From Actinomadura bangladeshensis (GTDB taxonomy: Bacteria; Actinomycetota; Actinomycetes; Streptosporangiales; Streptosporangiaceae): a stretch of 43,832 nt of DNA. Below, in pieces: positions 25,801-34,479 of this stretch; position 1 is the first letter of the stretch; every line of letters begins with the position of its first letter. Location of the stretch: NCBI RefSeq assembly GCF_004348335.1, contig NZ_SMJW01000035.1, positions 1 through 43,832 on the forward strand, written 5' to 3'. A program made the position numbers and the translations under genes. The notes under the pieces are model-generated. The model worked only from the letters and a program-made list of their open reading frames with translations, searched no databases and was not told the origin of the DNA.

Positions 25801-26430
25801 GCGCCAGAAGTAGACGGTCGTGTCCAGGACGTCCACCGCGGAGGCCAGGAGCTGGGCTCGGACGGCGACCAGGGCGTCCTGGTCGGTGCCCAGCTCGAAG
25901 CCGTGCGCGTCCCAGAACGAGCGCCGGTAGACCTTGTTCCAGAGCGTCCGGTCTTGCAGGAGCGCGGGGTGGCGGGTGACATGCGTCGACAGCATCGTTT
26001 TCGCGTAGGGCTCGCGGTGCAGCGGTGACTGCCACACCTGCTCCGCGTCCAGGCACATGACGTTCCCGCCGGCGAGGTCCGATCCGGTGGAGTCGAGGGT
26101 GCCGACCAGCAGTTCGCAGGCGTAGGGCGGCAGCACGTCCTCGCCGTCCGCGAACGCCAGGTACCGGCCCTTGCCCTGTTCCACACCGGCGTCGGCGGCG
26201 GACGCGGCGGACGACGCCGAAGACGCGGCGGGGCCCGGCTGGAGCAGCGTGAACCGGTCGTCGCGCCCGGCGAACTCCTTGGCGGCGAGCGCCTCGCCGT
26301 CGTCGGCGCCGTCGTCCACCATGAGCACCTCGACGTCGCGCAGGGTCTGCCCTGCGAGCGACTCCAGGCACTCGGCGAGGCGGCCGCCGGTGCTGCGGAA
26401 CGGGACGACGATGCTGATCTGCGGGGACAC
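22879..26430 (-). CDS. GT2 - CDP-glycerol glycerophosphotransferase fusion protein, paralogue 1
   Basis: This is an 1183-residue protein. Residues 1-250 are a GT-A family 2 domain, a long linker follows, and the C-terminal third is a TagF/TarF-like CDP-glycerol:polyol-phosphate glycerophosphotransferase. C-terminal motifs are YVQTWHGTPLKRL (near 910), VLETGYPRNDIL, VVLYAPTWRDD and VTDYSSAMFDYAVLGRP (near 1093). Such enzymes polymerise teichoic acid at the membrane. The GT2 half looks degenerate: the DADD metal motif of paralogue 2 is ADGED here (94-98), and the NAG loop is replaced by a Ser/Ala-rich stretch (about 68-80). The GTG at 26430 has ACGGAG upstream. Confidence 0.88.
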   Translation of the reverse strand: MSPQISIVVPFRSTGGRLAECLESLAGQTLRDVEVLMVDDGADDGEALAAKEFAGRDDRFTLLQPGPAASSASSAASAADAGVEQGKGRYLAFADGEDVLPPYACELLVGTLDSTGSDLAGGNVMCLDAEQVWQSPLHREPYAKTMLSTHVTRHPALLQDRTLWNKVYRRSFWDAHGFELGTDQDALVAVRAQLLASAVDVLDTTVYFWRDRPGTAPRLRPDPDHITDRIATLAAIRNFVHDHAPELLAVHDMYALDLDVRDLMLALPAATWEERERLIELGAEVVADADRSATDGLDAIRRLELHLLRGRMVPELLDVLRFEEYGLQDVPIVPRGRLRPRWYARYPFFEDAERDIPLDVYDVTDEIGLWTDVDRVEWDVDTLIVQGHAHFDRFDVSAATDSRIRVWMRDVKTGREIRLPVERTRCPEVTAQSGQASVSYDWSGFTVRVEPEYLLDGDEWRTATYELFAEVSTAGRRAVQRLTATPPAVRWTAARQVDEHVAVQPAAGDDDVFVVHVKRAKAVLTRIRRDGDMLELTGWTRRALGAGVAMVAARRHGGEEVRGEVTLRQSAVLRMAEGTGFDFTAKLPLEFLTSARGGPAPYRPHLRDAIDWDIRLTGEGGPLRLTVASNVKPARFALPGEHGRELALTRTAFGNLRAVERTPRPVVRAAEWDAAGHLTLTGDYAGIEDRPDHFVLRRRRSGDEHRVPVTWEQDRFTAACTPATMAVFGTDLPLMSGTWDVLARARSGEVAVVVEREAIPRLPERRRVGTHEFEVGVHQIDALTLHSRPALGDDERGGHAQLLLQQRDYPVYLRSPLADIAVFDSYDGAQYSCNPRAIYEELARRNTDLECVWVTQDGQFPIDCTTDVKTRTVLAGTREHYRVLARARHIVTNRGLPPWYFKRHGQTYVQTWHGTPLKRLAHDLRDMPYQRTERHDWLEWEVSRWDLLLSPSPYATQIMRRAFHYDGDVLETGYPRNDILSSPEWESVGTGIRKRLGIPDGKKVVLYAPTWRDDRRHGPGRQGFSLELDVETLRDALGDDHVLLLRTHHLVTDRPRPATAGADGFVMDVSRYPDIADLYMAADVLVTDYSSAMFDYAVLGRPIVIYAYDMERYRDHVRGLYIDLEAEAPGPVVTTSADVAKAVKAAPDSEQHYADVYDRFFVKYCPHDDGQAAARAVDRIFNR

Positions 26431-26482
26431 GAGCGACTCCGTGATGGGGTGAGCGGGGTTAGGAGGAGGTGGGCCGGCCGGG

Positions 26483-29400
26483 TCAGCGACCGGAGGGCGG
26501 GACCCGGTCGAGCACGCCGTCGATCAGGCGGTCACCCGTGCGGTCGGCGGTGCGGTCGGCGGTGCGGTCGCCCGTGCGCTCCAGGACCTGGTCGAGCACG
26601 CGGTCGAGGACGCGGGCGGCGGCGTGGCCGTCATCGTGCGGGCAGTACCGGGCGGCGAAGGCGGCGCGCGCGTCCCGGTACCCGGTCTCCAGCGCGGCCG
26701 GGTCGCCCAGCGCCTCGACGACCTCGCGGGACGTGCCGAGCATCGGCCCGGGGGCCTCGGCGTCGAAGTCGAAGTAGAAGCCGCGCACGTGGTCGCGGTA
26801 GCGCTCCAGGTCGTAGGTGAAGAAGACCATCGGACGGCCGGTGACGGCGAAGTCGAACATGGCCGACGAGTAGTCCGTGACCAGCACATCGCTGATCAGG
26901 AACAGTTCGGAGATGTCGGGGTAGGCGGACACGTCCATCACGCAGTCGCCCGGCCGCAGCTTCGGCCGGTCGGTGACGAGGTAGTGCGTCCGCAGGAGCA
27001 GCACGTGGTCGCGGCCGAGCGCCGCCCTGAACTGGTCGAAGTCGAACTCGAGGCGGAACGCGCGCTTGCCGATCGCGTGGTGGAAGTCGTCCCGCCACGT
27101 CGGCGCGTACAGGACGACGCGCTTGCGCTCGGGGATGCCGAGCCGCCGCCGGACCGCCGCCGCGATCTCGTCCCGGTGCGGGCTGCTCAGGATGTCGTTG
27201 CGGGGATAGCCGCTTTCGAGGACGTCGCCCTCATAGCCGAACGCACGCCGGAACAGCGGCACGGAGAACGCGTTCTGCGCGAGGAGCAGATCCCACTGCG
27301 GGACGTCGTGCTCCATCCAGTTGACGCCCTCGGTGCGCTTGTAGGGCATCTGCTTGACGTCGTAGCCGAGCTTCTTCAGCGGCGTCCCATGCCAGCACTG
27401 CACGTACGTCTGGTCGTCGCGCTTGGTGAACCATTCCTTCTGCGACCAGTTGCCGAAGACGAAGCGCGCGCGGGCGAGGGCCTCGTAGTGCTCCCGCGTG
27501 CCGACCAGGACGGTGCGGGCGCCCACCGGCCTGCCGAACTGTCCGTTCTCGGTGACCCACACGCATTCCAGGTCGGTTCCGCGCCGCCGGAGTTCGTCGT
27601 AGATGCCGCGCGGGTTGCACGAGTACTGGCGTCCCCGGTAGGCGTCGAACACGGCGAGGTCGCGGACGGGCAGGTTGAGGTGGCGCCGGTAGTGCCCGGA
27701 CCGTATCCGGCTCTGCGCGTAGGCGCCGCGCTCGTCGTCGTCCAGGGCGGTCTCGATCCGCAGCACGAACTGGTCGGTTTTGTAGGCGCGGACCGTGATG
27801 CGGTGCAGACCCGCCTCGAACGGCTCGGGCAGGTCCCGGAGGGTGTGGCGCCTGATGAGGACGGGCTGCTCCTGCCCGCTGACGGTCGTGAGGACGTCCC
27901 AACGGCCGGACACCAGGGGGCGGGACAGTCCGAACACCGGCATGCGCGCGGGCGAGAACTTCGCCGTGAAACGGTCACCGTCCCAGTACAGCTTGACGAT
28001 GTGCTCCTCCGCCGACCGCCGCCGCCGGAGGAACAAGGAGTCGGGCCGTCCGGCACGGTCGGTGCAGGTGCCGGCCAGGTGCAGGGCACCGTCGGACGAC
28101 CAGGACACCTCGTCCAGGATGAGGGCCTTTCCGCGCACGACGATGCGCAGCGTGCTCCGCCGGGTCCTGGCGATCTCCAGTTCCCCGCCGGGGACGGGGA
28201 ACGCGGTTCCGGCGGCGTCCGCGTCCAGGTACGGCTTGACGCCGCCCGGCAGGCTGATCTCCCAGTCGACCGGCCGCCGGGCCAGCCCCGCGGCGGGCAG
28301 CCTGGCCCGGAACCCCTCGCCGCCGACCCGCTCGACCGGCCCGGTGACCGTGGCGCGGCCGGCCTTCGGCACGGCGGTGACGCGCGGCTCGTCGCCGAGC
28401 GGTGCGCTGCTCCAGCCGTCCAGGCACAACTCGCCACCGTCCAGATGGCAGCCGACGACCGCCGCGGGCGTCCGCCGCACCTGCACCACGAACCGGTTCC
28501 GGGCCGCGACGCCCTGGACGAGGACGCCCGGCGCGCACTCCCGGTCGTCCGGCCACTGCCGGCCGGGCAGGCGCGGGTTCGCGAACGTGCGGCGCCGCCG
28601 CAGCCCCCGGTTGACGATCTCCACGCAGGGGACCCAGTCGACGTCCCGCCAGCGCCCGAACATCTTCAGCGCGGACGGGTCGATCTCCGCGACGAATCCG
28701 GACCAGTCGTAGGAGACCGCCGACTGCCGCGACCGGGCGGTCACGTCCGGCCGCCGGACCCGCTCGACCGGGACGCGCGCCAGGCCCCGCTTGTTCGCCG
28801 CGACCAGCCACACCCGGATCCGGGAGCCGTCCTCGGTGGAGGAGTCCAGGTGCCGGATGTAGGCGTGCCCCTCGATGCGGAGCCGCCCGTCCACCCAGAC
28901 GGCCCGGTCGATGGCCGCGACGGGCTTCAGCTCGTCGGTCACGTCGTACACGTGCGCCGGGACGGCCCGCTCCTCGTCCTCGAAGAACGGGTACTCCGCG
29001 TACCAGCGGTGCCGCAGGCCGCGCCGGACCCGCGGCGCGTCCGGCGCCTTGCGGAGCTGGACGAACCGCAGGACCTCCAGCAGCTCCGGCAGCATCCGGC
29101 GGCAGAGCAGGTGCAGCTGCAGGCGCGTTATCGCGGGCAGCCGCTTCACCACGCGCGGGCTGACGCGGCGGGCGAGCGCGGCGCCGATGGCGACGAGCTC
29201 CTCGCGGTGCTCGTCCTGCGTTCGCGGGAGCGCCTCGAACAGGACGCGCAGCTCGATCGGGACGAGGGCGTGCTCGTCGTAGGCGTTGAGCAGCTGCGGC
29301 GCGTAGTCGGCGAGCCCGTCGCGCAGTGCGCGCGCGGACGCGAGGCGCTGGTTGATGTTGCCCCAGTCGTAGCGGTCCTCCGTGATGGACCCGGGCCGCT

Positions 29401-30019
29401 TGCGCCAGTAGTAGACGGTCTCGCTCAGGACGTCCACAGACTTGGCCAGCGCGTGCGCGCGCGCCGAGACGGGCGGGTCCTCGTAGAAGCCGGTGGGGAA
29501 TTCCAGGCGGGCCCCGGTCCAGAACTCACGCCGGTAGACCTTGTTCCACGGTGTGCGGTCGCGCATGAGCACCGGCTTGGACGACACGTGCGTCCGGGAG
29601 CACGACTCCGTGAAGACACCGTCGTGCAGGGGCGACTGCCATTTCCGGTCGGCGTCCATGCGCTCGACGTTGCCGGACGCCATGTCGGAGCCCGTCCGGT
29701 CCAGGGAGCCGGCCAGCCGCGCGTAGGCGTCCTTCTGCACGACGTCGTCGGCGTCGGCGAAGGCCAGGTATTCGCCCCTCGCCTGGCGGACCCCGGCGTT
29801 GCGTGCGGGGCCGGGGCCCTCCTGCTCGCGCGTGAACAGGCGGAACCGCTGGTCGCGCGCGCACATCTCCTTGGCGATCACGGCGCTGCCGTCGGTTGAC
29901 CCGTCGTCCACCAGGATCACCTCGAGGTCGCGCAGAGTCTGCCCGGCCAGCGACTCCAGGCACTCCCTGAAGTACTCCTCGGTGTTGTGGAACGGCACGA
30001 CGACGCTGAGCTTCGGCAT
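26483..30019 (-). CDS. GT2 - CDP-glycerol glycerophosphotransferase fusion protein, paralogue 2
   Basis: This is an 1178-residue paralogue of the next gene with the same layout. The GT2 domain is intact (LVDDGSTDGSA, GPGPARNAGVRQARGEYLAF, DADD at 89-92). The C-terminal glycerophosphotransferase has YVQCWHGTPLKKL (near 878), SGYPRNDILSSP, VLYAPTWRDDFHH and VTDYSSAMFDFAVTGRP (near 1053). It probably adds sugar and glycerol-phosphate units in wall teichoic acid or a related glycopolymer. The ATG at 30019 follows GAGGAGG. The C-terminus ends in a repetitive TGDRTADRTADRTADRTGDR tail. The two paralogues lie in tandem, 52 bp apart, and are probably cotranscribed. Confidence 0.9.
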   Translation of the reverse strand: MPKLSVVVPFHNTEEYFRECLESLAGQTLRDLEVILVDDGSTDGSAVIAKEMCARDQRFRLFTREQEGPGPARNAGVRQARGEYLAFADADDVVQKDAYARLAGSLDRTGSDMASGNVERMDADRKWQSPLHDGVFTESCSRTHVSSKPVLMRDRTPWNKVYRREFWTGARLEFPTGFYEDPPVSARAHALAKSVDVLSETVYYWRKRPGSITEDRYDWGNINQRLASARALRDGLADYAPQLLNAYDEHALVPIELRVLFEALPRTQDEHREELVAIGAALARRVSPRVVKRLPAITRLQLHLLCRRMLPELLEVLRFVQLRKAPDAPRVRRGLRHRWYAEYPFFEDEERAVPAHVYDVTDELKPVAAIDRAVWVDGRLRIEGHAYIRHLDSSTEDGSRIRVWLVAANKRGLARVPVERVRRPDVTARSRQSAVSYDWSGFVAEIDPSALKMFGRWRDVDWVPCVEIVNRGLRRRRTFANPRLPGRQWPDDRECAPGVLVQGVAARNRFVVQVRRTPAAVVGCHLDGGELCLDGWSSAPLGDEPRVTAVPKAGRATVTGPVERVGGEGFRARLPAAGLARRPVDWEISLPGGVKPYLDADAAGTAFPVPGGELEIARTRRSTLRIVVRGKALILDEVSWSSDGALHLAGTCTDRAGRPDSLFLRRRRSAEEHIVKLYWDGDRFTAKFSPARMPVFGLSRPLVSGRWDVLTTVSGQEQPVLIRRHTLRDLPEPFEAGLHRITVRAYKTDQFVLRIETALDDDERGAYAQSRIRSGHYRRHLNLPVRDLAVFDAYRGRQYSCNPRGIYDELRRRGTDLECVWVTENGQFGRPVGARTVLVGTREHYEALARARFVFGNWSQKEWFTKRDDQTYVQCWHGTPLKKLGYDVKQMPYKRTEGVNWMEHDVPQWDLLLAQNAFSVPLFRRAFGYEGDVLESGYPRNDILSSPHRDEIAAAVRRRLGIPERKRVVLYAPTWRDDFHHAIGKRAFRLEFDFDQFRAALGRDHVLLLRTHYLVTDRPKLRPGDCVMDVSAYPDISELFLISDVLVTDYSSAMFDFAVTGRPMVFFTYDLERYRDHVRGFYFDFDAEAPGPMLGTSREVVEALGDPAALETGYRDARAAFAARYCPHDDGHAAARVLDRVLDQVLERTGDRTADRTADRTGDRLIDGVLDRVPPSGR
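26528..26580. repeat. 12-bp tandem repeat in the 3' end of transferase paralogue 2
   Basis: About four units of GGTGCGGTCGGC (with GGTGCGGTCGCC variants) run in tandem and encode the DRTA/DRTG repeats near the C-terminus. Copy number may vary between strains. Confidence 0.6.
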
Positions 30020-30173
30020 GGGGCCTCCTCCTCGCCCCACCGAGCATGGTGACGTTACGCCACTCCATGAACACGCATCGCCATTGCCGTCCCGTCCCCT
30101 GACGCAGACTTGACCTCATCTGGCCGCGTTTTACCCGCGCCTTAATGTCGGGCCGCGGAGGACCGTTAGGGGC

Positions 30174-31106
30174 TCAGGCGGGCCGTATCCCCGGCGCGAC
30201 GCCGGATTCGGCGACGGCGGTGCGGACGCTCTCCGCGAGCGCCGCGAACTCGTCCGCGCGCGGCGACGTCGACCGGAACCCGAGCCCTATCCGGCGGAAC
30301 GGCGCCGGCGGCGCGAACCGGTGCAGGCCGAGGTTCGGCGCCCGGCGCGTCTCCACCGGCAGCGCGGTCTCCGGGACGAGCGTCACCCCGAACCCGCCCG
30401 ACACGAGCTGCACCAGCGTCGCCAGGCTCGTCGCGTACGTCGCGGCGGCGGCGCGCGCGCCCACGTCGCGGCAGATGTCGAGCGCCTGGTCGCGCAGGCA
30501 GTGCCCCTGGTTGAGGAGGAGGACGTCCAGGTCGTTCAGCGCCTCGCGCGGGATCTCCTCGTCGCCCAGGTCGAACCCGGCGGGCGCGACGAGCACGAAG
30601 TCCTCGTCGTACAGGACGATCTCGGTCACGCCGACCGTGGACACGGGCAGCGCCAGGAGCACGACGTCCAGCCGCCCGGCGAGCAGCTCCGTGACGAGAT
30701 GCTCCGTCTGCTCCTCGTGCACCGACAGCTTCAGGTCGGGGAACTCCTTGGCGAGCCTCGGCAGGACGATGGGCAGCAGGTACGGCGCCACGGTCGGGAT
30801 CACCCCCACCCTGAGCGGCCCCACCAGCGTCCCCTGGACGGCCTTGACCTCGTCTACCAGGCGGTCGAGTTCCGCTAGGACGACCTCCGCCCGGCGTGCG
30901 ACCTGCTCCCCGGCCGGGGTCAGCAGGACCTTCCGGGTCGTCCGCTCGACGAGGCGTGTTCCGAGGGTCTCCTCCAGCGCCGCCACGGCTCCGGAGAGGG
31001 CGGGCTGGCTCATGCGCAGAGCGGCGGCGGCGTCCCGGAAGTGCAGATGCTCGGCGAGCGCCAGGAACGCCCGCAACTGAGCCACCGTCGGTCTGCTGTT
31101 CGCCAT
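30174..31106 (-). CDS. oxyR: LysR-type peroxide regulator OxyR
   Basis: This is a 310-residue LysR regulator. The winged HTH is LRAFLALAEHLHFRDAAAAL followed by RMSQPALSGAVAALEETLG. In the ligand domain, LLNQGHCLRDQALDIC places Cys203 and Cys212 nine residues apart, the redox pair of OxyR, which forms a disulfide with peroxide. The segment is a near-exact match to known OxyR proteins. In Streptomyces oxyR is divergent from ahpCD; here ahpCD is about 9.4 kb away, with a candidate site upstream of ahpC. The ATG at 31106 is used. The neighbours, a transferase and a carotenoid oxygenase, are not usual partners. Confidence 0.9.
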   Translation of the reverse strand: MANSRPTVAQLRAFLALAEHLHFRDAAAALRMSQPALSGAVAALEETLGTRLVERTTRKVLLTPAGEQVARRAEVVLAELDRLVDEVKAVQGTLVGPLRVGVIPTVAPYLLPIVLPRLAKEFPDLKLSVHEEQTEHLVTELLAGRLDVVLLALPVSTVGVTEIVLYDEDFVLVAPAGFDLGDEEIPREALNDLDVLLLNQGHCLRDQALDICRDVGARAAAATYATSLATLVQLVSGGFGVTLVPETALPVETRRAPNLGLHRFAPPAPFRRIGLGFRSTSPRADEFAALAESVRTAVAESGVAPGIRPA

Positions 31107-31216
31107 CTCACCCGAACGTTACTCCAACGATCATCACGGACCGTGAGGAACCCCAGGTCGGAGCGAGTGTGTTCCACCACATTCGGTTTCGGCGACAGGG
31201 ACGGGGCGCCGGCCGG

Positions 31217-32671
31217 TCAGCGGATCGGCAGTCGGTCCGGGTGCGGGATGGGGGCGCCGGGGTCGGCGACACGTCTCGTGAACGTGCCGTGGAAGCCGAA
31301 CGGGATGTGGTGCTTCAGACCCAGCGTGGCCACATGCTCCAGACCGCGGGCATCGAGAATGGTGAGTTGCGACCGGTGCTCTGCGCCGAGATAGACGACG
31401 GCCAGCAGCCACCCGTCGTCCTCGGCGGCGTCCTGTGTGCGGGGCACGAAGATGGGTTCGCCCACGTACGTGTGCGGCCCCATCTCATGGACCTCCGTCC
31501 GGCCGGTGTCGTTGTCCACTTTCAGGACGCTGTCGTACTCGCCGCTGGTGCCCGTCCGTCCGCTCATGTAGGTGAACCGGTGCGGACGGGTGGAGCGGCG
31601 CCAGTCGTACTGCGGAAGCTCGCCCGGCAGATCGGAGAGCCGCGTCGCGATCACGCGCCCCGCCGGCGTGATCCGGTACCGCATGAGCCTGCTCGCGGGC
31701 AGTTCGGGGAACCGCGTGCGGAACCCGGTGAGGTCGCGGCGGATGTCCTCGTAGTCGTCGAACTCCACCAGGTCGACGACCGTGTCCGTGCCGTCCTCGA
31801 ACGCGTTGGCGACGTGCAGGTGGACGAGCGTCTCGTGCTCGACGATCCGCGCCGGGCCGCCGTCGCGCGGGACGAGCACGAACCGCGTCCCCTTGTCCGG
31901 GCGGTGCCGGATCGCGTCGAACATGGGCCCGCCGCTCAGCATCGTCCGCAGGTCGAACATGTACGGGTCCAGGACGAACACCATGTGCTCGGTGGTCAGC
32001 GCGACATCGTGGTTCCACGGCATGTCCAGCATCCGCACCTTGGCGAGCCGCCGCATCCGGCCATGCCGGTCGACCTTCCAGCAGTTCAGGTGGGGCAGCG
32101 GCGCGAACTCCTGGCCGAAGTTGAACATCTCCCCGGTGACCGGGTCCCATTTCGGGTGGGCGGAGAACGCCTTGAGCATCCCCCGGAGCCGCCCGCCGAA
32201 GTCGTGGACGCCGAGGGTCTCCAGGGTGTCGGGGTCGAGGCGGTACGGCGGGCCGCCCTCCCACAGGGCCAGCAGCCGCTCGGCGTGCATGGCGACACCG
32301 GTGTTGGCGGCGTTGGCGGGGCCCTTCGCCTTGGCGAAGTTGGTCCAGAACCCGCCGGGGAGCGCCGTCCCGACGGCGGGCCTGCGCGCCCGTCCGGCGA
32401 CCATGCCGTCCGTGAACTGCGGCGTCCGCACGTATCGGTTGCGGAACCGGGCCTCGCGGCCGTCGAAGGTGAACTGCGAGACCATGCCGTCGCCGTCGAA
32501 GAGGTGGTTCAGCAGGGTGCGCCCGACCTCCCACTTGCCCGGGCCGATCCGGTAGAGCGTCCCGGTGAGTTCGCCGGGGAGGTTCCCTTCGACGTCGTCG
32601 ATGACGTAGTCGTGCTCGTGCATCAGCGGGGTGAAGATGCTCTCCATGTCCGGCGCGGTCTGCAAGGGCAC
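31217..32671 (-). CDS. Carotenoid oxygenase (RPE65/lignostilbene dioxygenase family)
   Basis: This is a 484-residue seven-bladed propeller iron(II) dioxygenase that cleaves C=C bonds in carotenoids, apocarotenoids or stilbenes. Histidine-bearing segments are AFSAHPKWDP, MPWNHDVALTTEH, VHLHVANAFEDG and a final FGFHGTF, giving the expected four ligands. The N-terminal GTLYRIGPGKWEVG and FDGDGMV are typical. The GTG at 32671 has GGGAGG upstream; ATG 32647 is possible. The promoter carries a perfect GTAAGT/ACTTAC palindrome, suggesting control by a repressor not encoded next to it. No carotenoid synthesis genes are in the window. Confidence 0.88.
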   Translation of the reverse strand: MPLQTAPDMESIFTPLMHEHDYVIDDVEGNLPGELTGTLYRIGPGKWEVGRTLLNHLFDGDGMVSQFTFDGREARFRNRYVRTPQFTDGMVAGRARRPAVGTALPGGFWTNFAKAKGPANAANTGVAMHAERLLALWEGGPPYRLDPDTLETLGVHDFGGRLRGMLKAFSAHPKWDPVTGEMFNFGQEFAPLPHLNCWKVDRHGRMRRLAKVRMLDMPWNHDVALTTEHMVFVLDPYMFDLRTMLSGGPMFDAIRHRPDKGTRFVLVPRDGGPARIVEHETLVHLHVANAFEDGTDTVVDLVEFDDYEDIRRDLTGFRTRFPELPASRLMRYRITPAGRVIATRLSDLPGELPQYDWRRSTRPHRFTYMSGRTGTSGEYDSVLKVDNDTGRTEVHEMGPHTYVGEPIFVPRTQDAAEDDGWLLAVVYLGAEHRSQLTILDARGLEHVATLGLKHHIPFGFHGTFTRRVADPGAPIPHPDRLPIR

Positions 32672-32706
32672 GGCGGCCTCCCGATCTGGATACAGACGTC
32701 CCCAGA

Positions 32707-32735
32707 ACGTAAGTCGAAACTTACCGCCGCGTCAA
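32707..32735 (-). promoter_or_regulatory. Promoter and palindromic operator of the carotenoid oxygenase gene
   Basis: On the minus strand TTGACG and TTACGT are 17 bases apart. The perfect palindrome GTAAGTCGAAACTTAC-type site (32709-32724: six-base arms GTAAGT/ACTTAC around CGAA) lies between and over these boxes, where a bound repressor would block polymerase. Confidence 0.45.
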
Positions 32736-32777
32736 CGTGCGTCCCCGGGCCGTCCGCCGGCGGCCCGGGGACCATGC

Positions 32778-33881
32778 TCAGCCCTGGTGGGGCTTCTCGT
32801 CGCTCCAGCCCGCCGACGCGATCGTCGTGTAGCTGAGGACGTCTCCGGGCTGCCGCCTGGGCACGTCCACCGCGATCACCTCGAAGCCCATGAGGCGGTA
32901 CGTGCCGGGGTCGAGGACGACGCGCGTCTCCGTCGCGGCGTCCCGCATCGCCAGCCCGATGCCGGTGCGGCCCTCGGCGTCCTCGACCTCGCCGATCGCC
33001 TTCACGCCCGGGACGTCGGCCATCGCCCGGAAGACTACCGACCGCGCGCGCGGCGGGACGGGGTTCAGCGTGATGAGCCTGAGCCCCTTCCAGAGGTAGT
33101 CGACCGCGGCGGTCCCGTCCGGATCGCCCAGCATGAGGGTCTTGTACCGCTCGGGCTCCTCACCGAAGCGCTCGATCCGCTGCTCTGGGGTCAGCATCTG
33201 GAACTCGCACTCGCTCGCCCGGTCGGCGTTGGCCGCGCACTTCTTCCGGATGTCCGCCGGGTCGTGCCGTCCCAGCGCGGCCTTCTTCTGCTCCGGTGTC
33301 GCGACCTGCTTCTCCCAGCCGGCCTTCCCCAGGTCCTTCGTGGTCAGCGTCAGCCAGTGGCCGTCCGCCCACACGCGCATGCTCTGCGGCGAGCCGGCCT
33401 TCGTCCAGGCGGCGGCGTCCTTCGGCGTGAGCGGCTTCGCACCGGGCGCCACCTTCGCGTACTCGACATCGGGATCGGCGCCCGAACGCGCCTTCCAGCG
33501 GTCCCAGGTGTCGGCGGCGACGACGGAGTAGCCGTCCGCTCCCCCGACGCGGTACACGTTCCCTTCCTCGCTCACGACGTGCCAGTAGCGTCCGGCAGGC
33601 TCGTTCATCGCGTGCTCGGCCGCGGCGAGCAGGACGCGCCGCGCGTTCGGGTCCGTCCGCGGTGCCTCGCCGTCCGTTCCGCCGCCGGTGAGCACCGTGG
33701 CGAACCCCGCGGCGAGCGCCATGGCGGCGGCGACCCCCGCCAGCCCGAACACCGGACGCCGGCCGACCGGGCGCCGCGCCGCGGGCCCGCCCGCCCGCAT
33801 CCGGCGCCGCCCCTCGGCGACGACCTCCGCGGACGGCGGGTCCTCCAGCAGCAGCGCGCGGATCATGCGGTCATCGTTCAT
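32778..33881 (-). CDS. CU044_5270 family membrane protein, partner of the sigma factor
   Basis: This is a 367-residue protein with a cytoplasmic N-terminus of about 45 residues (MNDDRMIRALLLEDPPSAEV), one membrane helix (PVFGLAGVAAAMALAAGFATVL) and a large extracytoplasmic domain. The layout and the pairing with a sigma factor match the actinobacterial group annotated as CU044_5270 family. Position and topology suggest an anti-sigma or signal-receiving role, but a zinc-binding anti-sigma motif is not visible at the N-terminus. The start overlaps the sigma gene by 11 bp, so the two are coupled. Function is inferred from context only. Confidence 0.78.
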   Translation of the reverse strand: MNDDRMIRALLLEDPPSAEVVAEGRRRMRAGGPAARRPVGRRPVFGLAGVAAAMALAAGFATVLTGGGTDGEAPRTDPNARRVLLAAAEHAMNEPAGRYWHVVSEEGNVYRVGGADGYSVVAADTWDRWKARSGADPDVEYAKVAPGAKPLTPKDAAAWTKAGSPQSMRVWADGHWLTLTTKDLGKAGWEKQVATPEQKKAALGRHDPADIRKKCAANADRASECEFQMLTPEQRIERFGEEPERYKTLMLGDPDGTAAVDYLWKGLRLITLNPVPPRARSVVFRAMADVPGVKAIGEVEDAEGRTGIGLAMRDAATETRVVLDPGTYRLMGFEVIAVDVPRRQPGDVLSYTTIASAGWSDEKPHQG

Positions 33882-34479
33882 GGCTGTCCTCCCCGAGGGC
33901 GGCCTTCACCTTGGCGCGGGCGCGGCTCAGCCGCGACGTGACCGTGCCGTACGGAACGCCGAGCGCCTCCGAAATCTCCTGGTTCGACAATTCGCTCAGC
34001 GCGCTGAGCAGCAGGACGTCCCGCTGGTCCCGGTTGAGCGACCGCAGCGCCTTGGCCAGGCGCGGTTGCATCCCCTCCGCCCGGACCCAGTCGACGACCT
34101 GCTCCTCGTGCCCGCCGTCCACCGCCGCCGGGCCGACCTTCGCCAGCGCCCGGTACCGGCGCGACTCCTGCCGCCGGTGCTGCGCCACCAGCTTCGTGGC
34201 GATGCCGAACAGCCAGGGCCGGACGCTCCCCCGCTCCGGGTCGAACCGGTGCCGCTGCCGCAGCGCGATGACGAACGTGTCGGCGGCGATGTCGTCCGCC
34301 ACGTCCCGTCCGAGCCGCCCGGCGATGTAGCGGTGGATGTCGGTGAAATGCTCGTCGTAGTGGACCGCGAAGTCGTCGGCCTGCCGCGGTTCGGGCCGCA
34401 CGGTCCCGGTGCCCCTCATGTCGGGTGACCTGTCATCGAGCCGCCTCTCTGCGAACGGATTGCGAACGGACACGGTCAC
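33871..34479 (-). CDS. ECF-type RNA polymerase sigma factor
   Basis: This is a 202-residue group-4 sigma factor. Region 2 is FAVHYDEHFTDIHRYIAGRL through ADDIAADTFVIALRQ and RPWLFGIATKL. Region 4 is LNRDQRDVLLLSALSELSNQ followed by EISEALGVPYGTVTSRLSRARAKVKAAL. The GTG at 34479 is used, with GGAG about seven bases upstream; ATG 34419 would remove 20 residues and still keep the domains. It is the first gene of a two-gene unit with the CU044_5270 protein. Its target promoter is unknown. Confidence 0.88.
   Translation of the reverse strand: MTVSVRNPFAERRLDDRSPDMRGTGTVRPEPRQADDFAVHYDEHFTDIHRYIAGRLGRDVADDIAADTFVIALRQRHRFDPERGSVRPWLFGIATKLVAQHRRQESRRYRALAKVGPAAVDGGHEEQVVDWVRAEGMQPRLAKALRSLNRDQRDVLLLSALSELSNQEISEALGVPYGTVTSRLSRARAKVKAALGEDSHER

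Noticed and set aside
22846..29899. Very long plus-strand frames opposite the two transferase genes
   Set aside because: Antisense to conserved GT2/glycerophosphotransferase genes, with no recognisable domain.
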